Part shown: piece by piece, positions 22,760-32,445 of the stretch
Numbering within the stretch: position 1 is the first letter of the stretch
How the letters are laid out: every line of letters starts with the position of its first letter
NCBI GenBank assembly: GCA_024509875.1
Contig: JAMPIV010014132.1
Coordinates: forward strand, 233,501-297,500
Direction: 5' to 3'
From: Oreohelix idahoensis
Taxonomy: Eukaryota; Mollusca; Gastropoda; Stylommatophora; Oreohelicidae
DNA: 64,000 nt
The notes under the pieces: model-generated
Told to the model about the DNA's origin: nothing
Databases searched by the model: none
The model's input: only the letters and a program-made list of their open reading frames with translations
Made by a program: the position numbers and the translations under genes

Positions 22760-23005
22760 ATAGTCCCATTGTAGATACTGCAGTAGGGGAGGGAAGTGTT
22801 ATAGACTTCACTAGATTAGGTCTCCGTTTTATGAGGCAGACTGGCAGCTATCTTGTTTGCTGCCTGAGCTTCGCGTAACTCAAGAGCAGAGTCTGTTACC
22901 CTTTTACTACTGGAGCATGATGCTACCAGGTTTAAAACCCATAACCCGGTAGCTTTGCTGCGAGGGGCAAGGACTCAAACCACTTTGCCAATCGGACATT
23001 TGATA
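22760..23005 (-). mobile_element. tRNA-derived SINE, family S1, copy 3
   Basis: The minus strand reads CCGATTGGCAAAGTGGTTTG (A box TGGCAAAGTGG), GGTTTTAAACCTGG (B box), GTAACAGACTCTGCTCTTGA (body) and a tail CCTACTGCAGTATCTACAAT. It has the clearest A box of the family. Confidence 0.8.
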
Positions 23006-23439
23006 ACGTTGTTGTGTTAATCTAATTCAAAGGGACATAAAAATATCTGACCATTTCTTTTTCTTTTTAAACAACACCAAATATACCTTCCCCTTTTTAT
23101 CTGGGAGGTAATACTTTGTTATACGACATTTATTGCAAATCTTCAGAAGTGTTTCGTTTGAGGTCTTCTTCAAGTACCATGTCAGTTGGCGTCGGTGATC
23201 ATGTCTCTCCACAACTTTCTCTCCCCAATGCTGTTGTTGCCTTCTTTCCATTTAATGGCGTTAAGCTGTTCAATATTTTCTCTCCCTGTCGACCTATCTC
23301 TTTTGTCCGTCGGTCCTTCCTGTTGTCACAATGTATTGCGGCTTTCTTCATATCATAACATATCCAAAGAAAGTGGATTGCTTCATTTTTATATGAGTGT
23401 GTTGGCTTCTTTCGGGACTTCTCATGGGTCACATTTCAA
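23006..23439. other. Repeat-related sequence without a gene
   Basis: The stretch 23,190-23,240 (GTGATCATGTCTCTCCACAA) is shared with 15,690-15,740 and 63,388-63,420, so it is part of a dispersed repeat, probably 3' flank or UTR of the LINE family next to it. Confidence 0.45.
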
Positions 23440-23900
23440 CATCTTTAGCTTCCCATGCAGCTTAGGCCTTCGACAAACAAGCGCCAAGTCCTCCTGTCAC
23501 GTGCTATTAGCACACGTTTTTTCCACGTTTCCTCATAATTTTCACTTCTGTCTCCAGCTCTCTTCTCCATGTGTTTCTGGTCTACCTCTGCCTCTCTTAC
23601 CCTGGGGGTTCCAGAACAAGGACTGCCTTGTAATGCTATCAACAGGTTTCTTCAATGTGTGTCCTAACCATCGCCAGCGTCTTCTTCTCATCTCTTATTC
23701 CACTGGCACTTGTCTGATTCTTGTCATCAGTTCCACATTGGTGACTTTGTCATACCATTTCAATCCTTCTATTTTATCACCTATTTCTTAACGTCTGTTG
23801 TTGTTCCCCATGTTTCAGAGCCATACAATAGGACTGACTTGACATTTGAGTTGAAGATTCTTATTTGTGATAGCTCATGTTTTCTGTATTCTTAACATTG
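23440..23900 (-). pseudogene. LINE RT C-terminal fragment, same family as 15,804
   Basis: Minus strand reads LLYGSETWGTTTDVK, then [14 protein letters not shown], then [18 protein letters not shown], the standard end of a LINE reverse transcriptase (Y-G-S-E-T-W, RW-GH, W-PQGKR-RGRP). Several stops and shifts follow, so it is inactive. The long open frame on the opposite strand (23,186-23,791) is a shadow. Confidence 0.8.
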
Positions 23901-23964
23901 TTCTATAAAACCACATCTTTGCAGCTTTCAGGAATTGTTTGTTTGTTTAATAGATGGTTTAATA

Positions 23965-24135
23965 AAAGGGTAGTTCCATATGAAATATTGTCGTAGGGGA
24001 GTAAAGTGTTAGAGATTTCATTATACCAGCTCTCAACGTCATGATGTGGGGTGACCGGTTCCTCGCTGCCTTAGCCTTTTCTAACTCAAGACCAAAGTCA
24101 GCTACTCATTTACTGCTGGGTAGACAGTAGCTCAT
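23965..24135 (-). mobile_element. tRNA-derived SINE, family S1, copy 4 (truncated)
   Basis: Minus strand reads CTACCCAGCAGTAAATGAGT and TGACTTTGGTCTTGAGTTAG, and ends in the S1 tail. The tRNA head is missing because the copy abuts the 30-bp minisatellite at 24,136. Confidence 0.7.
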
Positions 24136-24247
24136 AACTTGACCTCATATGACGATAATTCCTAACTTGACATCTCATATGAAGATAGTTCCTAACTTGA
24201 CATCTTATATGACGATAGTTTCTAGCTTGACATCTCATTTGACGATA
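24136..24247. repeat. 30-bp minisatellite, left segment
   Basis: About four units around AACTTGACATCTCATATGA and GACGATAGTTTCT. The array is broken at 24,247 (GACGATA|) by the R2-like LINE and resumes at 28,237. Further segments lie at 32,373-32,445 and 34,462-34,930. Confidence 0.9.
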
Positions 24248-24715
24248 TGATGATAGGAAACTCTTTACAGAGCGATACAACAGGAGGCAATCTGATCATC
24301 AGAAGAAGTCCCCCCATCGGACAAGTGTTTCGGCCCAGTATACTCCTTTACACTCTAAGGGGGGCGGGCCCACTTGGGTCATGACTCCCAAGCGTCTCAG
24401 CCTCCTGTTGTCTTGTATCGAAAATGAACCCATTTCACTTATGGTAGCAACTTTAATCCACAACTCCGCCAGCCGTGGAGGCAATTGTGAAAGTAACAAA
24501 GAGAAGACAAATTATTCCGTTCGTTCCGTCGCACACACTGAGAAACCATCGCGAAGCCGCCGAGCCTAGCCACTGAAATTCTGACTCTGACACCTCCTAT
24601 AATATACATCGCCTGTTGCCCCTCAGTCACAGCCCGCTCACTAGTACACCACAAAACTCAGCGTTTTGTGGACTTAGAAAAATTCCTGGTGTTTTCTGTA
24701 CCGCAGCGTTTATTG

Positions 24716-26995
24716 TCACGATTTCCATTGCCCATTGCGGTTGTTCCACAGCCAGCCTGATGCCTTTTCGGCAGTTTCACTAAGCCTCTTCAGTGCCCTT
24801 GTTCTCGCCTGTCCCTTCAGCCCCAACAGTTTCAATAGATCATACATTGATGCAGCCACAAGCCCTCTTGCGCCCACTTCAACAGCCATGACCCTTGTAG
24901 TGAACCCCTCGTGTCTCAGATCCGCGGCCAGATCACTATATTTGGCCGCTTTGAACGAATGTTGCTCGTCTAATCTGGATTCAAATGGCACGGTCAGTTC
25001 AACCAGTATGACCTGAAGCGTTGAAGAAGAATGAAGCACTATATCCGGCCGTCTCCGCGATTTTCTGATACTCTCTGGATATGCCCCTCGTCCAGGTAGG
25101 TCTACCGCCATCTCCCAGTCATTTGCACAATCAAGAAGAGATGGTAAACTGCTACCTGGTTTACTCGGTTTGGGGTGTGCTGACTCTCCTGCCCTCAGAA
25201 AGTATGTATTTGCGGTGCTCGGCCTGGGTTTGCTGTTCGCCTTCATCCTTGCTAGATCTATTGTCGCAGCAAGCTCATTTAGCACTTTGTTATGGCGCCA
25301 GGTGTATCGCCCTTGCCCTAATGACACCTTACACGCTGAGAGCACGTGTTCGAGTGTCTGCCTCCCCTGGCACAGGGGGCACTGCTCATCATCCGACTTT
25401 CCCCATTTCACAAGGTTGGTGGCCGACGGCAGCAGGTCATACATTGATCTAACAACGAAGCTGAGCCTAAGAGGTGCCATATGCCATATATCATTCCATG
25501 TCAAGGACCTCTGCAGGGCTCCTTCCCATGTAGTCCATTGGCCTTGTTGGACCTGCTGCACTGCTTTTTGCAACCTCTTATCATTCTCAGCCTCTCGTAT
25601 CTCATGAACAACCATGTCTCTGCGCTCCCTGCTTGATGCCTTGGACCACCAGCGGATGTCTCCATGACCAAATCCCCGTCTATTCGTCTGTGTGTATCCG
25701 ATTACCTCCCTCAGTTTGAGTGACTCTTGGGCAGCATCAACAGCTTCTTCCACTCTCCACTTCCTTCCTGTTTTCAGTGTGGGCTGAATGGACTTAACCA
25801 CGTCATCAGCTGACTCGCGTAGCATCATTGCAAGCCTTGCCTTTCCAACTTTGTACTCTTCAACAACTGACTTGAAAGGAAGCAGAAGTTTTGACTTTTT
25901 GCAGTACAGTGCTACATCTGACAGACCTGGTGGTACCCCTAGCCACTTTCTCATGAACTTGTTGACCTTCTGCTCTATAGCTTCGACTGTACTTGTGCTT
26001 ATTTCATATATAAGCAGTGGCCACAGCAACTTCGGTATCAACATGAACTGGAGGCACCACAGTTTGAACTTTCCCAAGAGTCTGCTTTGGTCTATGATCT
26101 GTAGCCCTCTGTCTGCCATTTCTATTGTCTGTTGCACTGCCTTCGAGTCTTTTAATGAGGCATCGTACACCCTGCCAAGACTTTTAACAGGTTCCTCAAT
26201 AACAGTAGGGATTCTTTGGTTGGAAACCACGAATATGTCTTCTGCTATCTTCCCTTTCCTGACTGATAGGCTTCTCGACTTCTTGGGTTTGAAGCTCATT
26301 CTGCACCAGCTGACTAGTTCATCCAGGCGTTTTAACATCCTCCGGGCTTGATGTTCATCTGATGTCAGAATTGTTGTGTCATCCATGAATGCTTTGAGCG
26401 GTGGCATGTGACACATTCCCCCGAGCTTTGGACCTATAGCCATTCCTTCAGCCGCATTGAGGATTACCTGCATAGCCATCACGAATAGTATCGGAGAGAT
26501 GGTACACCCCATTGCAATTCCAACTTCAAGGCCAATCCACTTCGTTGTGTACTCTCTGGTTGAAAATCTGACAGCAAACCTTGCGAAATACAGCTTCAGC
26601 ATTGCTGCAATCTCTTGTGGAACATGATACATTTCCAGGGCCTGCCACAACATCTGGTGTGGAACGGATCCATAAGCATTCGCCAGATCCAACCAGATTA
26701 CATGGAGGTCTGTTCTGTCAGACTTTGCCTTTTGGATTGCTTCCCAGATCATTGTGGCATGCTCTAGACATCCTGATGTACCTGGGATACCTCCTTTCTG
26801 AATGGTAGTGTCAATGTACCCATTTGCCAGGAGGTATGTAGTGAGTCTTTTCGCCATCACTGAGAAGAATATCTTCCCTTCCACATTGAGTAGTGAGATT
26901 GGCCTGAACTGACTGATGTCTGTGGAATTTTGCTCCTTCGGGATGTAGACTCCGTTCGCCTTTCTCCATTCCTTGCTTACAAGCTGGGTTTCCAC
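24716..26995 (-). pseudogene. Reverse transcriptase + restriction-like endonuclease of the R2-like LINE (C-terminal 759 codons)
   Basis: Target-primed reverse transcription enzyme. RT fingers show FRPISLLNVEGKIF (30-43). Motif A WLDLANAYGSVPH carries D103, motif B is GIAMGCTISPILF (159-171), and motif C is FMDD (203-206) in place of the usual Y/F-A-D-D. A long thumb and linker follow. The knuckle is C539-X2-C542-X7-H550-X4-C555. The restriction-like endonuclease has RRRPD (647-651), E666 in VELTVPFE, and Lys residues in the KAAKYSDL block (682-689), matching the PD-(D/E)XK-like core of R2 endonucleases. The frame is open for its whole length, so this half is intact, but the N-terminus is disconnected by a shift and duplication near 27.4 kb. 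The clade (HERO versus R2) is my inference from the sequence pattern. Confidence 0.9.
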
Positions 26996-27570
26996 GCATT
27001 CTTCAGTAAACGGAGCAGTCGTTTGAGCACCTCAGGGCATCTCTTATACACCACATATGGAACACCATTAGGACCTGGAGCTGACTTGCACCGAGCTTTC
27101 TGGACAATGCTTTCTACCTCTTGCACCGTTGGGGGCTTGGTGTTAAATTCAGCTCCTGGCTTACTCGGCCATTTAAGGCCTGCCATGCTGCTGAGCGGCT
27201 CATCTTTGCGACCATCTGAATATGTCATTCTAAGGTGTTCTTCCAGGTCTTCTTTCTTGATGTTTAGCGTACCCGACCGTGGCTGCTCAAACAGTTCTTT
27301 GGCAAACTTGAAGGGCTCCCTGAAGAATCTTTCCCTATCCCTTCGAGTCTTCCTTCTCTTCCTGCACAACCTTTCTGCTCTACAAAGGGCATTATGTTGG
27401 CCTTTCAGGTGCTCCCAAACCTGTCGTAACCCTTTCCCTCTGTGGCAACTGCGTTCTTGAAAAGTTTTCGGGCATGCTTCTTCGCAAACTTGAAGGGCTC
27501 CCTGAAGAATCTTTCCCTATCCTTGCGTGTCTTCCTTCTTTCCTGATTTCTTCTATTTTAATTTGGTCTT
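26977..27570 (-). pseudogene. Middle part of the R2-like ORF with internal duplication
   Basis: 26,977-27,369 is open and carries KARCKSAPGPNGVPYVVYKR (the RT start, K-S-PGP-G-PY), overlapping the downstream frame by 19 bases, so a shift lies there. Upstream, the 39 bases at 27,303-27,341 recur at 27,485-27,523 (core GGGCTCCCTGAAGAATC), a 182-bp offset that duplicates the segment coding RERFFREPFKFAK and breaks the frame. Confidence 0.75.
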
Positions 27571-28134
27571 CTATGCTTTCTTTTTTCGTGGTGGGTTACT
27601 TTCCCTTGCCTCCCTCACTCCGAACACTTTGCGACAGTGCAGATATATTATGTCGCCGAAGATTTCCAGCTTCTTCTCCAAACGTATCTGCTTCAGGTTG
27701 TTATCCAACTCTTTTGCCAAGGCTTCGTCCAGCTGTTCCCAAAGCCCTTTTGCACTGGCAGGTGGAAACTTGATTGCATCTCTCTTCCCGTCCAAGAAGT
27801 GTGTGAGATCATCATCAGGCAGATCAACTTGAATGTACTCAGCACTGTGGATTGACTCCTGGCTGCGTTCTTCTAACGTCTTATCCGTCGAGACAGAGCG
27901 CTGTTGATCTCCCCCAGATGACCTCCCACACCCCTTTTTCGTTCGGTGGATTTTCATTCCTCTCTGAGTAGAGAACTCCCTACCACAGGCACATGGAAAT
28001 TCCAGCCGTTGTTCAGAGCTCGAAGTCCGTGTAACGGGTCTGGTCGATTCCAATGAGGCGCCTGTGGATTCATCATTCTCCCCCCCCTTTCGGTGAATCC
28101 TGGGGGCATCTATCATTTTTGGGTCCTGTAGCAA
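27571..28134 (-). CDS. N-terminal zinc-finger part of the R2-like LINE protein
   Basis: 187 codons on the minus strand. A single finger PCACGREFSTQRGMKIHRTK-(K)GC at residues 47-69 is the DNA-binding finger expected at the N-terminus of R2-type proteins. A Ser/Glu-rich region and a helical segment (SAKGLWEQLDEALAKELDNN) follow and lead toward the RT domain. The frame ends at 27,571 in a Lys/Arg-rich run at the edge of the duplicated segment. The 5' UTR would be about 28,135-28,236. Confidence 0.75.
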   Translation of the reverse strand: MLQDPKMIDAPRIHRKGGENDESTGASLESTRPVTRTSSSEQRLEFPCACGREFSTQRGMKIHRTKKGCGRSSGGDQQRSVSTDKTLEERSQESIHSAEYIQVDLPDDDLTHFLDGKRDAIKFPPASAKGLWEQLDEALAKELDNNLKQIRLEKKLEIFGDIIYLHCRKVFGVREARESNPPRKKKA

Positions 28135-28236
28135 TTGAATACAGCTTACGGGGTGCTAACCCGGTCAGCCGGTTTCTAGTCTTTCCCAGTGTCATCTGTC
28201 TTTCCAGAAGTCAATCGGTCTTTTCCCGATCGTCAC

Positions 28237-28312
28237 TAGTTTATAACTTGACAGACATCTCATATGAAGGTAGCTAGCTCCTAACTTGACACCTTATATG
28301 ACGATAGTTTCT
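28237..28312. repeat. 30-bp minisatellite, second segment
   Basis: TAGTTTATAACTTGAC... GAAGGTAGCTAGCTCCTAAC ...GACGATAGTTTCT: two to three units between the two LINEs. The last 13 bases (28,300-28,312) recur at 32,373-32,385 and form the apparent target duplication of the next LINE. Confidence 0.9.
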
Positions 28313-28350
28313 TCTTCTTCTTCTTCTTTCGTTCGCTTGAAATATATTGT

Positions 28351-30567
28351 CTATATCTGCAATGTTGTTTCTTGTATAAACTTCACTGTCTTTTGTAGTT
28401 CATACAGGGGTCCATATAGTTTTGCTTCCAGTGTTGTTTCTCTGGGCCAGTGGGTTTGCCTCAATATATCATATTCGGGGCAATCTTGCAGTACGTGCTC
28501 CGCTGTCTGGGGTGCCTGTCCACATGTACACATGGCTGAATTGCCAATCTTGAATTTTGTATACATGTGGCTGCGGAGGCGGTTGTGTCCTGTTCTGAGG
28601 CGCAGAATGACTATTTGTTCTGATCTGTTCATAGCTTGGTAGTCATCCTGTGTTGGTGTTGGTGGCTTTCTGATAGATTTGATCATCTTTTTCTTCTGAT
28701 GGTACGTTACTGGTACATCCGGTTGTTCGTCTGCAGCACCTTCTTTAGCCAGTCCGTCTGCTCTCTCGTTTCCTGGTATTCCACAATGAGACGGTATCCA
28801 CTGCATGGCGACCCTGCGCTGGTTGCACAGTTCAGAAAGTAGGGCCTGTATAACTGGCAATTTTCTGGACTGAAGTGCTTGGAGTGCTGATCTTGCATCT
28901 GTCAGGAATACTACAGGCTGTGGACCGAGATTGGTGTTCAGTAGTTTCTCAGTTGCCACCTTGATTGCCTGGACTTCTGCATCATAGTTGTTACAGAATT
29001 TCCCCGTTGGTACTCTGACCGTATCCCTAGTGTTGTTTGGGTATTCTATGTACACTCCTGCTCCTCCATTCTTTACTGCATTCTGTGCTGACCCATCCGT
29101 GTATACTCGGACCCAGAGGTCCTGTGGGTATTTATCATCCAGGAAACTGAGAGTGACTGTCCTACGTTGCACGCTGTTCTGTTCATCCCTGTCGAATATT
29201 CCTTTCACTTTTGTGTGGATGTGTACTGGTAGTCCATGCTCCTCTCTCCAAGGGGTTTGTTCTGGCACAGACTTTAGAGGGCTGTTAACTTCAGGCAGGT
29301 CTGAGGTTTGTCTACGAAATCGTTTGGCCTGGTGGATAAAGCTGCTTCTTTTCAGTCGCCCCATTGCTAGGTTTTGGAATCTGTCCTTCATTGGATGGCT
29401 CGGCATACAGAGGAACTTTTCTGCCTGTGTTAGCACTTTCGTGTCTCTGCGTTCTCTCAGTGCTTGTATCCTCCCCATTTTCTCCATCTCCACTACAGGC
29501 GTTGATTTCATTGCCCCCGTGATGACCCTAAGCGCCTGGTTTTGCACCTTATCTAGCTCTTGTAATGTGGTGTTTGATGCTGGACACCACGCAGCTGACC
29601 CATATTCCAGGTGTGGTCGTATGCCCTGCTGGTAAACTTTACTAAGTATTTTCCCGCTGGCTCCCCATGTGGTTCCACTTAGTTTTCTCAGGATGGCTAG
29701 CTTCCTCCTGGCCTTTGTTGCTGCCTTGTTGATGTGCTGCTTCCATGTCAGCCTATCATCGAATGTAACTCCGAGATAGGTGGGTTGTTTATCTTCTCTC
29801 AGGAGCTCTTTGTTTATCTTGATGACACCAGCTTTTTGTTTGGGAGAGAGGGTGAAGAGCGTAGTGCTGCACTTGTCTGTGTTGATGCTGACACACCATC
29901 TATTTGCCCATGAGGTTAAGGCATCTATAGCTCTTTGTAGCAGTTTGGTGGCCACTGTTGCATGCTCATCTGTGCACCATATTACCAGGTCATCAGCGTA
30001 CATTGCCACTTTCATTCCATGTGGTAGTTCAGCAACCAGGTCATTGATGTAGACTAGGAAAAGTGTGGGGGACAGAACCCCTCCCTGAGGGACGCCATGA
30101 CGCAGTAGAATTTTCTTACTCTTGAGGCCATCTAGTTGTACTCGGGCTCTTCTGTTATGCAAGTATGCTTTCACCCATTTGTACATCTTACCATTCACTC
30201 TACAATTTCTCAGTTTCTTCAGAAGCCCTTCTTTCCAAACCTTGTCAAATGCTTTTCTTAGATCTATCCATGCTGCTAGTACCAGTTTCTTATCTTGGAA
30301 CGCATCCTCAATCTCTTGGGAAAGGTAAGTTGCCTGATCTTCGGTGGAATAACTCTGCCTAAAGCCCGCCTGCTGTGGTACAAGAAGGTTTTCACTTTCA
30401 AGGTACCACTGTAGCCTGAGGTTGATGATACGTTCCATTGTTTTGCAGAGGCAGCTTGTAAGGCTGATTGGTCTGTAGCTGGAGGCAGTGGAACTGTCTT
30501 TTCCTGGTTTTAGAGTGGTATCATGATTGCTTCCCTCCAGGTCTGTGGAACTCTGCCTGAGTTCCAA
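28351..30567 (-). pseudogene. RT + RNase H of the EEP-type LINE (C-terminal 738 codons)
   Basis: RT: YRPISLTSCLCKTMERI (31-47), motif A AAWIDLRKAFDKVW with D102, motif B RHGVPQGGVLSPTLF (156-170), motif C YADD (190-193). RNase H: VYTDGSAQN with D491, E531, LTDARSAL with D557, and PGNERADGLAK with D604. C-terminal knuckle: CTCGQAPQTAEHVLQDCPEY. All catalytic residues of both domains are present over an unbroken 738 codons. It is separated from the endonuclease part by a one-base shift at about 30,519-30,524 (a CTCTAAA context), the only clear lesion in the pol ORF. RNase H in a LINE points to the I/R1/LOA/Jockey assemblage; the exact clade needs a tree. Confidence 0.92.
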
Positions 30568-32198
30568 CAGATATTGAAGATCTGCAGCAGCTTTGTTTTT
30601 GCTGCGGTTCCCAAGTTCTTAATCATTTCATTGGACACTCCATCAACTCCTGGCGACTTTCTCATTTTCAATTTGGATATTGCAAGCTCCAGTTCTCTGA
30701 ATGTGATTGGTGCCTCCATAACTTCAGGTATGGTTCCATCTCGTCCTGCGTGTTTTTTCTCACGAGTCTCCTGTTGCTTCTCTGGGCTAACTTCGATGTT
30801 GTTGTCTTTAGCAAAGGAGTCTGCAAAGTGATCAGCTGCCTGTTTTCCCATGAGGATGTTTCCATCTTTGTACAGAGCAATCCTTGAGTTTCTCTCTGTA
30901 CCTTCATCGTTAAGTTGCTTTACCAGCTTCCACAGTTTCCTCGTATCTCTTTCAAAGTTCAAGGACTCTGTTTTCTCCTTCCAGCTTCTTCGCCTGGCCT
31001 GCAACTTGGCCCTTTGAAATTTGGCCTTAGCTTGCTGGTAGTTATTGTGGTGTTCTTGGCATGGACTGGTCTCTGCCTGCTTTCGAGATGTTTCCACGTC
31101 GTTGTGCAGCTGCTCTAGTTCACTATTCCAATATGGTTTGTAGTGCTTACGAGCCCCTCTAGGTATTGTTTCACGAGCAGCCTGTAATATGCATCTGCTG
31201 AATTCATCAACTAGCTTATTGATGTCTTTGTCTACAGTCAGATCTCTAGCCAGTATACTAGTACGGTGCTGGTACATTGTCCAGTCTGCCTTCTTGTAGT
31301 TCCACCTAGAGAGAGTGCTGCTCTCCTTGACAAGTTCATTTTCCACAATTAGGAAGACTGGCCGGTGGTCGCTGCCTCCAAGTTGTTTCCCTACAACGCG
31401 TGTGGTGTTCCACTCCAAGCTGGGTGAGTGGAATGCCAGGTCTGGTGTAGAGGTGGTGTGCCATGATCTCGAGTAGAAGGTTGGTGGGTCGATTGGCTGG
31501 TTAATCAGGATAAGCCCATTGTCATCCTGCCAGTTTTCAAGCTCCTCACCTCTCCTGTCCATGTGATCATAGCCCCAGCTCTGTGAGTGGCTGTTGAAGT
31601 CTCCGCATACAATCAGTCTTTCTTTTGCTGGGATTGTATCTAGTGCCAGTGGGCGGTCGCTCGGACAGTAGTAGTTGAGCAGGTGGAATTCTGAACTTTC
31701 TGTCCTGAGATGAAGCATCTGGTATTCCGCCCCCTCCATATATGTTTCAAGCTGACATGCACTGATGTTATTCCTCACGAGTGTCAGTATTCCACCTTTT
31801 CGCCTGTCTATTCGGTCAGATCGGTAGCACTGGTAGCCTCTGATTTTGAAGGCTATGTCTTTGTTGAGGTGGGTTTCTTGCAAGCAACATACATTTACTT
31901 GCTCTTCATTCAAGATATTTTCGAGCTCTAATTTTTTGCTGTAGCCGTCTTTTTTACTATTGACGCCTTCAGCATTCCAGTGCATTATTTTAAATGGTCT
32001 TTTCTTTGCTTGGCCAGTAGCTCTATTCTCATGCCTCCTGGCTCCCCGGGGCAATTGAGAAGGACCCCCAGTAGTAGGGGTTGGGCCCTTCCGAGGCAGA
32101 GGGCCCGGCACTGCGCCTGCCTGGGTGTCCGTCACAGGGCGAGTGCCATAACGTTTTGCAGATATAGGCATACTTCCCATAGCGCTAATGCGTGGCAT
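30510..32198 (-). pseudogene. AP-type endonuclease and RT fingers of the EEP-type LINE (562 codons)
   Basis: Endonuclease/exonuclease/phosphatase fold that nicks target DNA. Motifs: MHWNAEGV (N75), CLQETHL (E108), VCGDFNSH (D200, N202), TPDLAFHS (D253), GGSDHRPVF (D277, H278): all catalytic positions are visible. A coiled region with WKEKTESLNFERDTRKLWKL follows, then the RT entry KMRKSPGVDGVSNEMIKNLG. It ends in a TAA created by the one-base shift that separates it from the RT/RNase H frame, which it overlaps by 58 bases. The N-terminal 65 residues are Pro/Arg-rich without a known domain. Confidence 0.92.
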
Positions 32199-32372
32199 CC
32201 TGATTGCTGTGGTGCGCCTCTTGGCTGGTTGCCTCCGTCTTCAGCACCTTGACTTGCTAGGGCAGACTGTGGTCTTGCTCGAGTCTAGGAGGGCCTGGCC
32301 AGTCTTGGTTTTTCAGCCGCTGATGGCTGTACTTGAGCCCCATCTCCACGTCAAGGAGCTGGCCTTGATGGG

Positions 32373-32445
32373 GACGATAGTTTCTAACTCGACATCTCAT
32401 TTGACGATAGTTTCTAACTTGACATCTCATATGAAGGTAGCTAGC
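32373..32445. repeat. 30-bp minisatellite, third segment
   Basis: GACGATAGTTTCTAACTCGA and following units up to GAAGGTAGCTAGC, where the solo LTR begins. Confidence 0.9.

Larger units (their letters stand above)
24248..28236 (-). mobile_element. R2-superfamily (R2/HERO-like) LINE inserted in the 30-bp minisatellite
   Basis: A 4.0-kb element on the minus strand: an N-terminal C2H-type finger, a central RT, a CCHC knuckle and a C-terminal restriction-like endonuclease, all expected in one protein. The flanks join cleanly as GACGATA / TAGTTTATAAC, leaving at most a 2-bp duplication (TA). The 3' UTR is about 24,248-24,715. The reading frame is broken around 27,370-27,570, beside an internal repeat. 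R2-type elements are known for site-specific insertion by the C-terminal endonuclease, and sitting inside a minisatellite fits a repeat target. Confidence 0.88.
28311..32374 (-). mobile_element. EEP-RT-RNase H LINE (I/Jockey-group) inserted in the 30-bp minisatellite
   Basis: A 4.06-kb element on the minus strand ending in a (GAA)n tail (TTC repeats at 28,311-28,327 on the plus strand). GACGATAGTTTCT stands on both sides (28,300-28,312 and 32,373-32,385) and can be read as a 13-bp target duplication, though the minisatellite itself repeats this motif. Content: AP-type endonuclease, RT, RNase H, C-terminal knuckle. No separate ORF1 precedes it; only about 176 bp lie 5' of the endonuclease ATG, so the element is 5'-truncated or lacks ORF1. 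Confidence 0.9.

Noticed and set aside
23186..23791. 201-codon plus-strand frame
   Set aside because: It lies antisense to a recognisable LINE RT tail and has no family motif.
25081..25607. Plus-strand frames of 123 and 145 codons
   Set aside because: Shadows of the R2-like RT/endonuclease on the minus strand.
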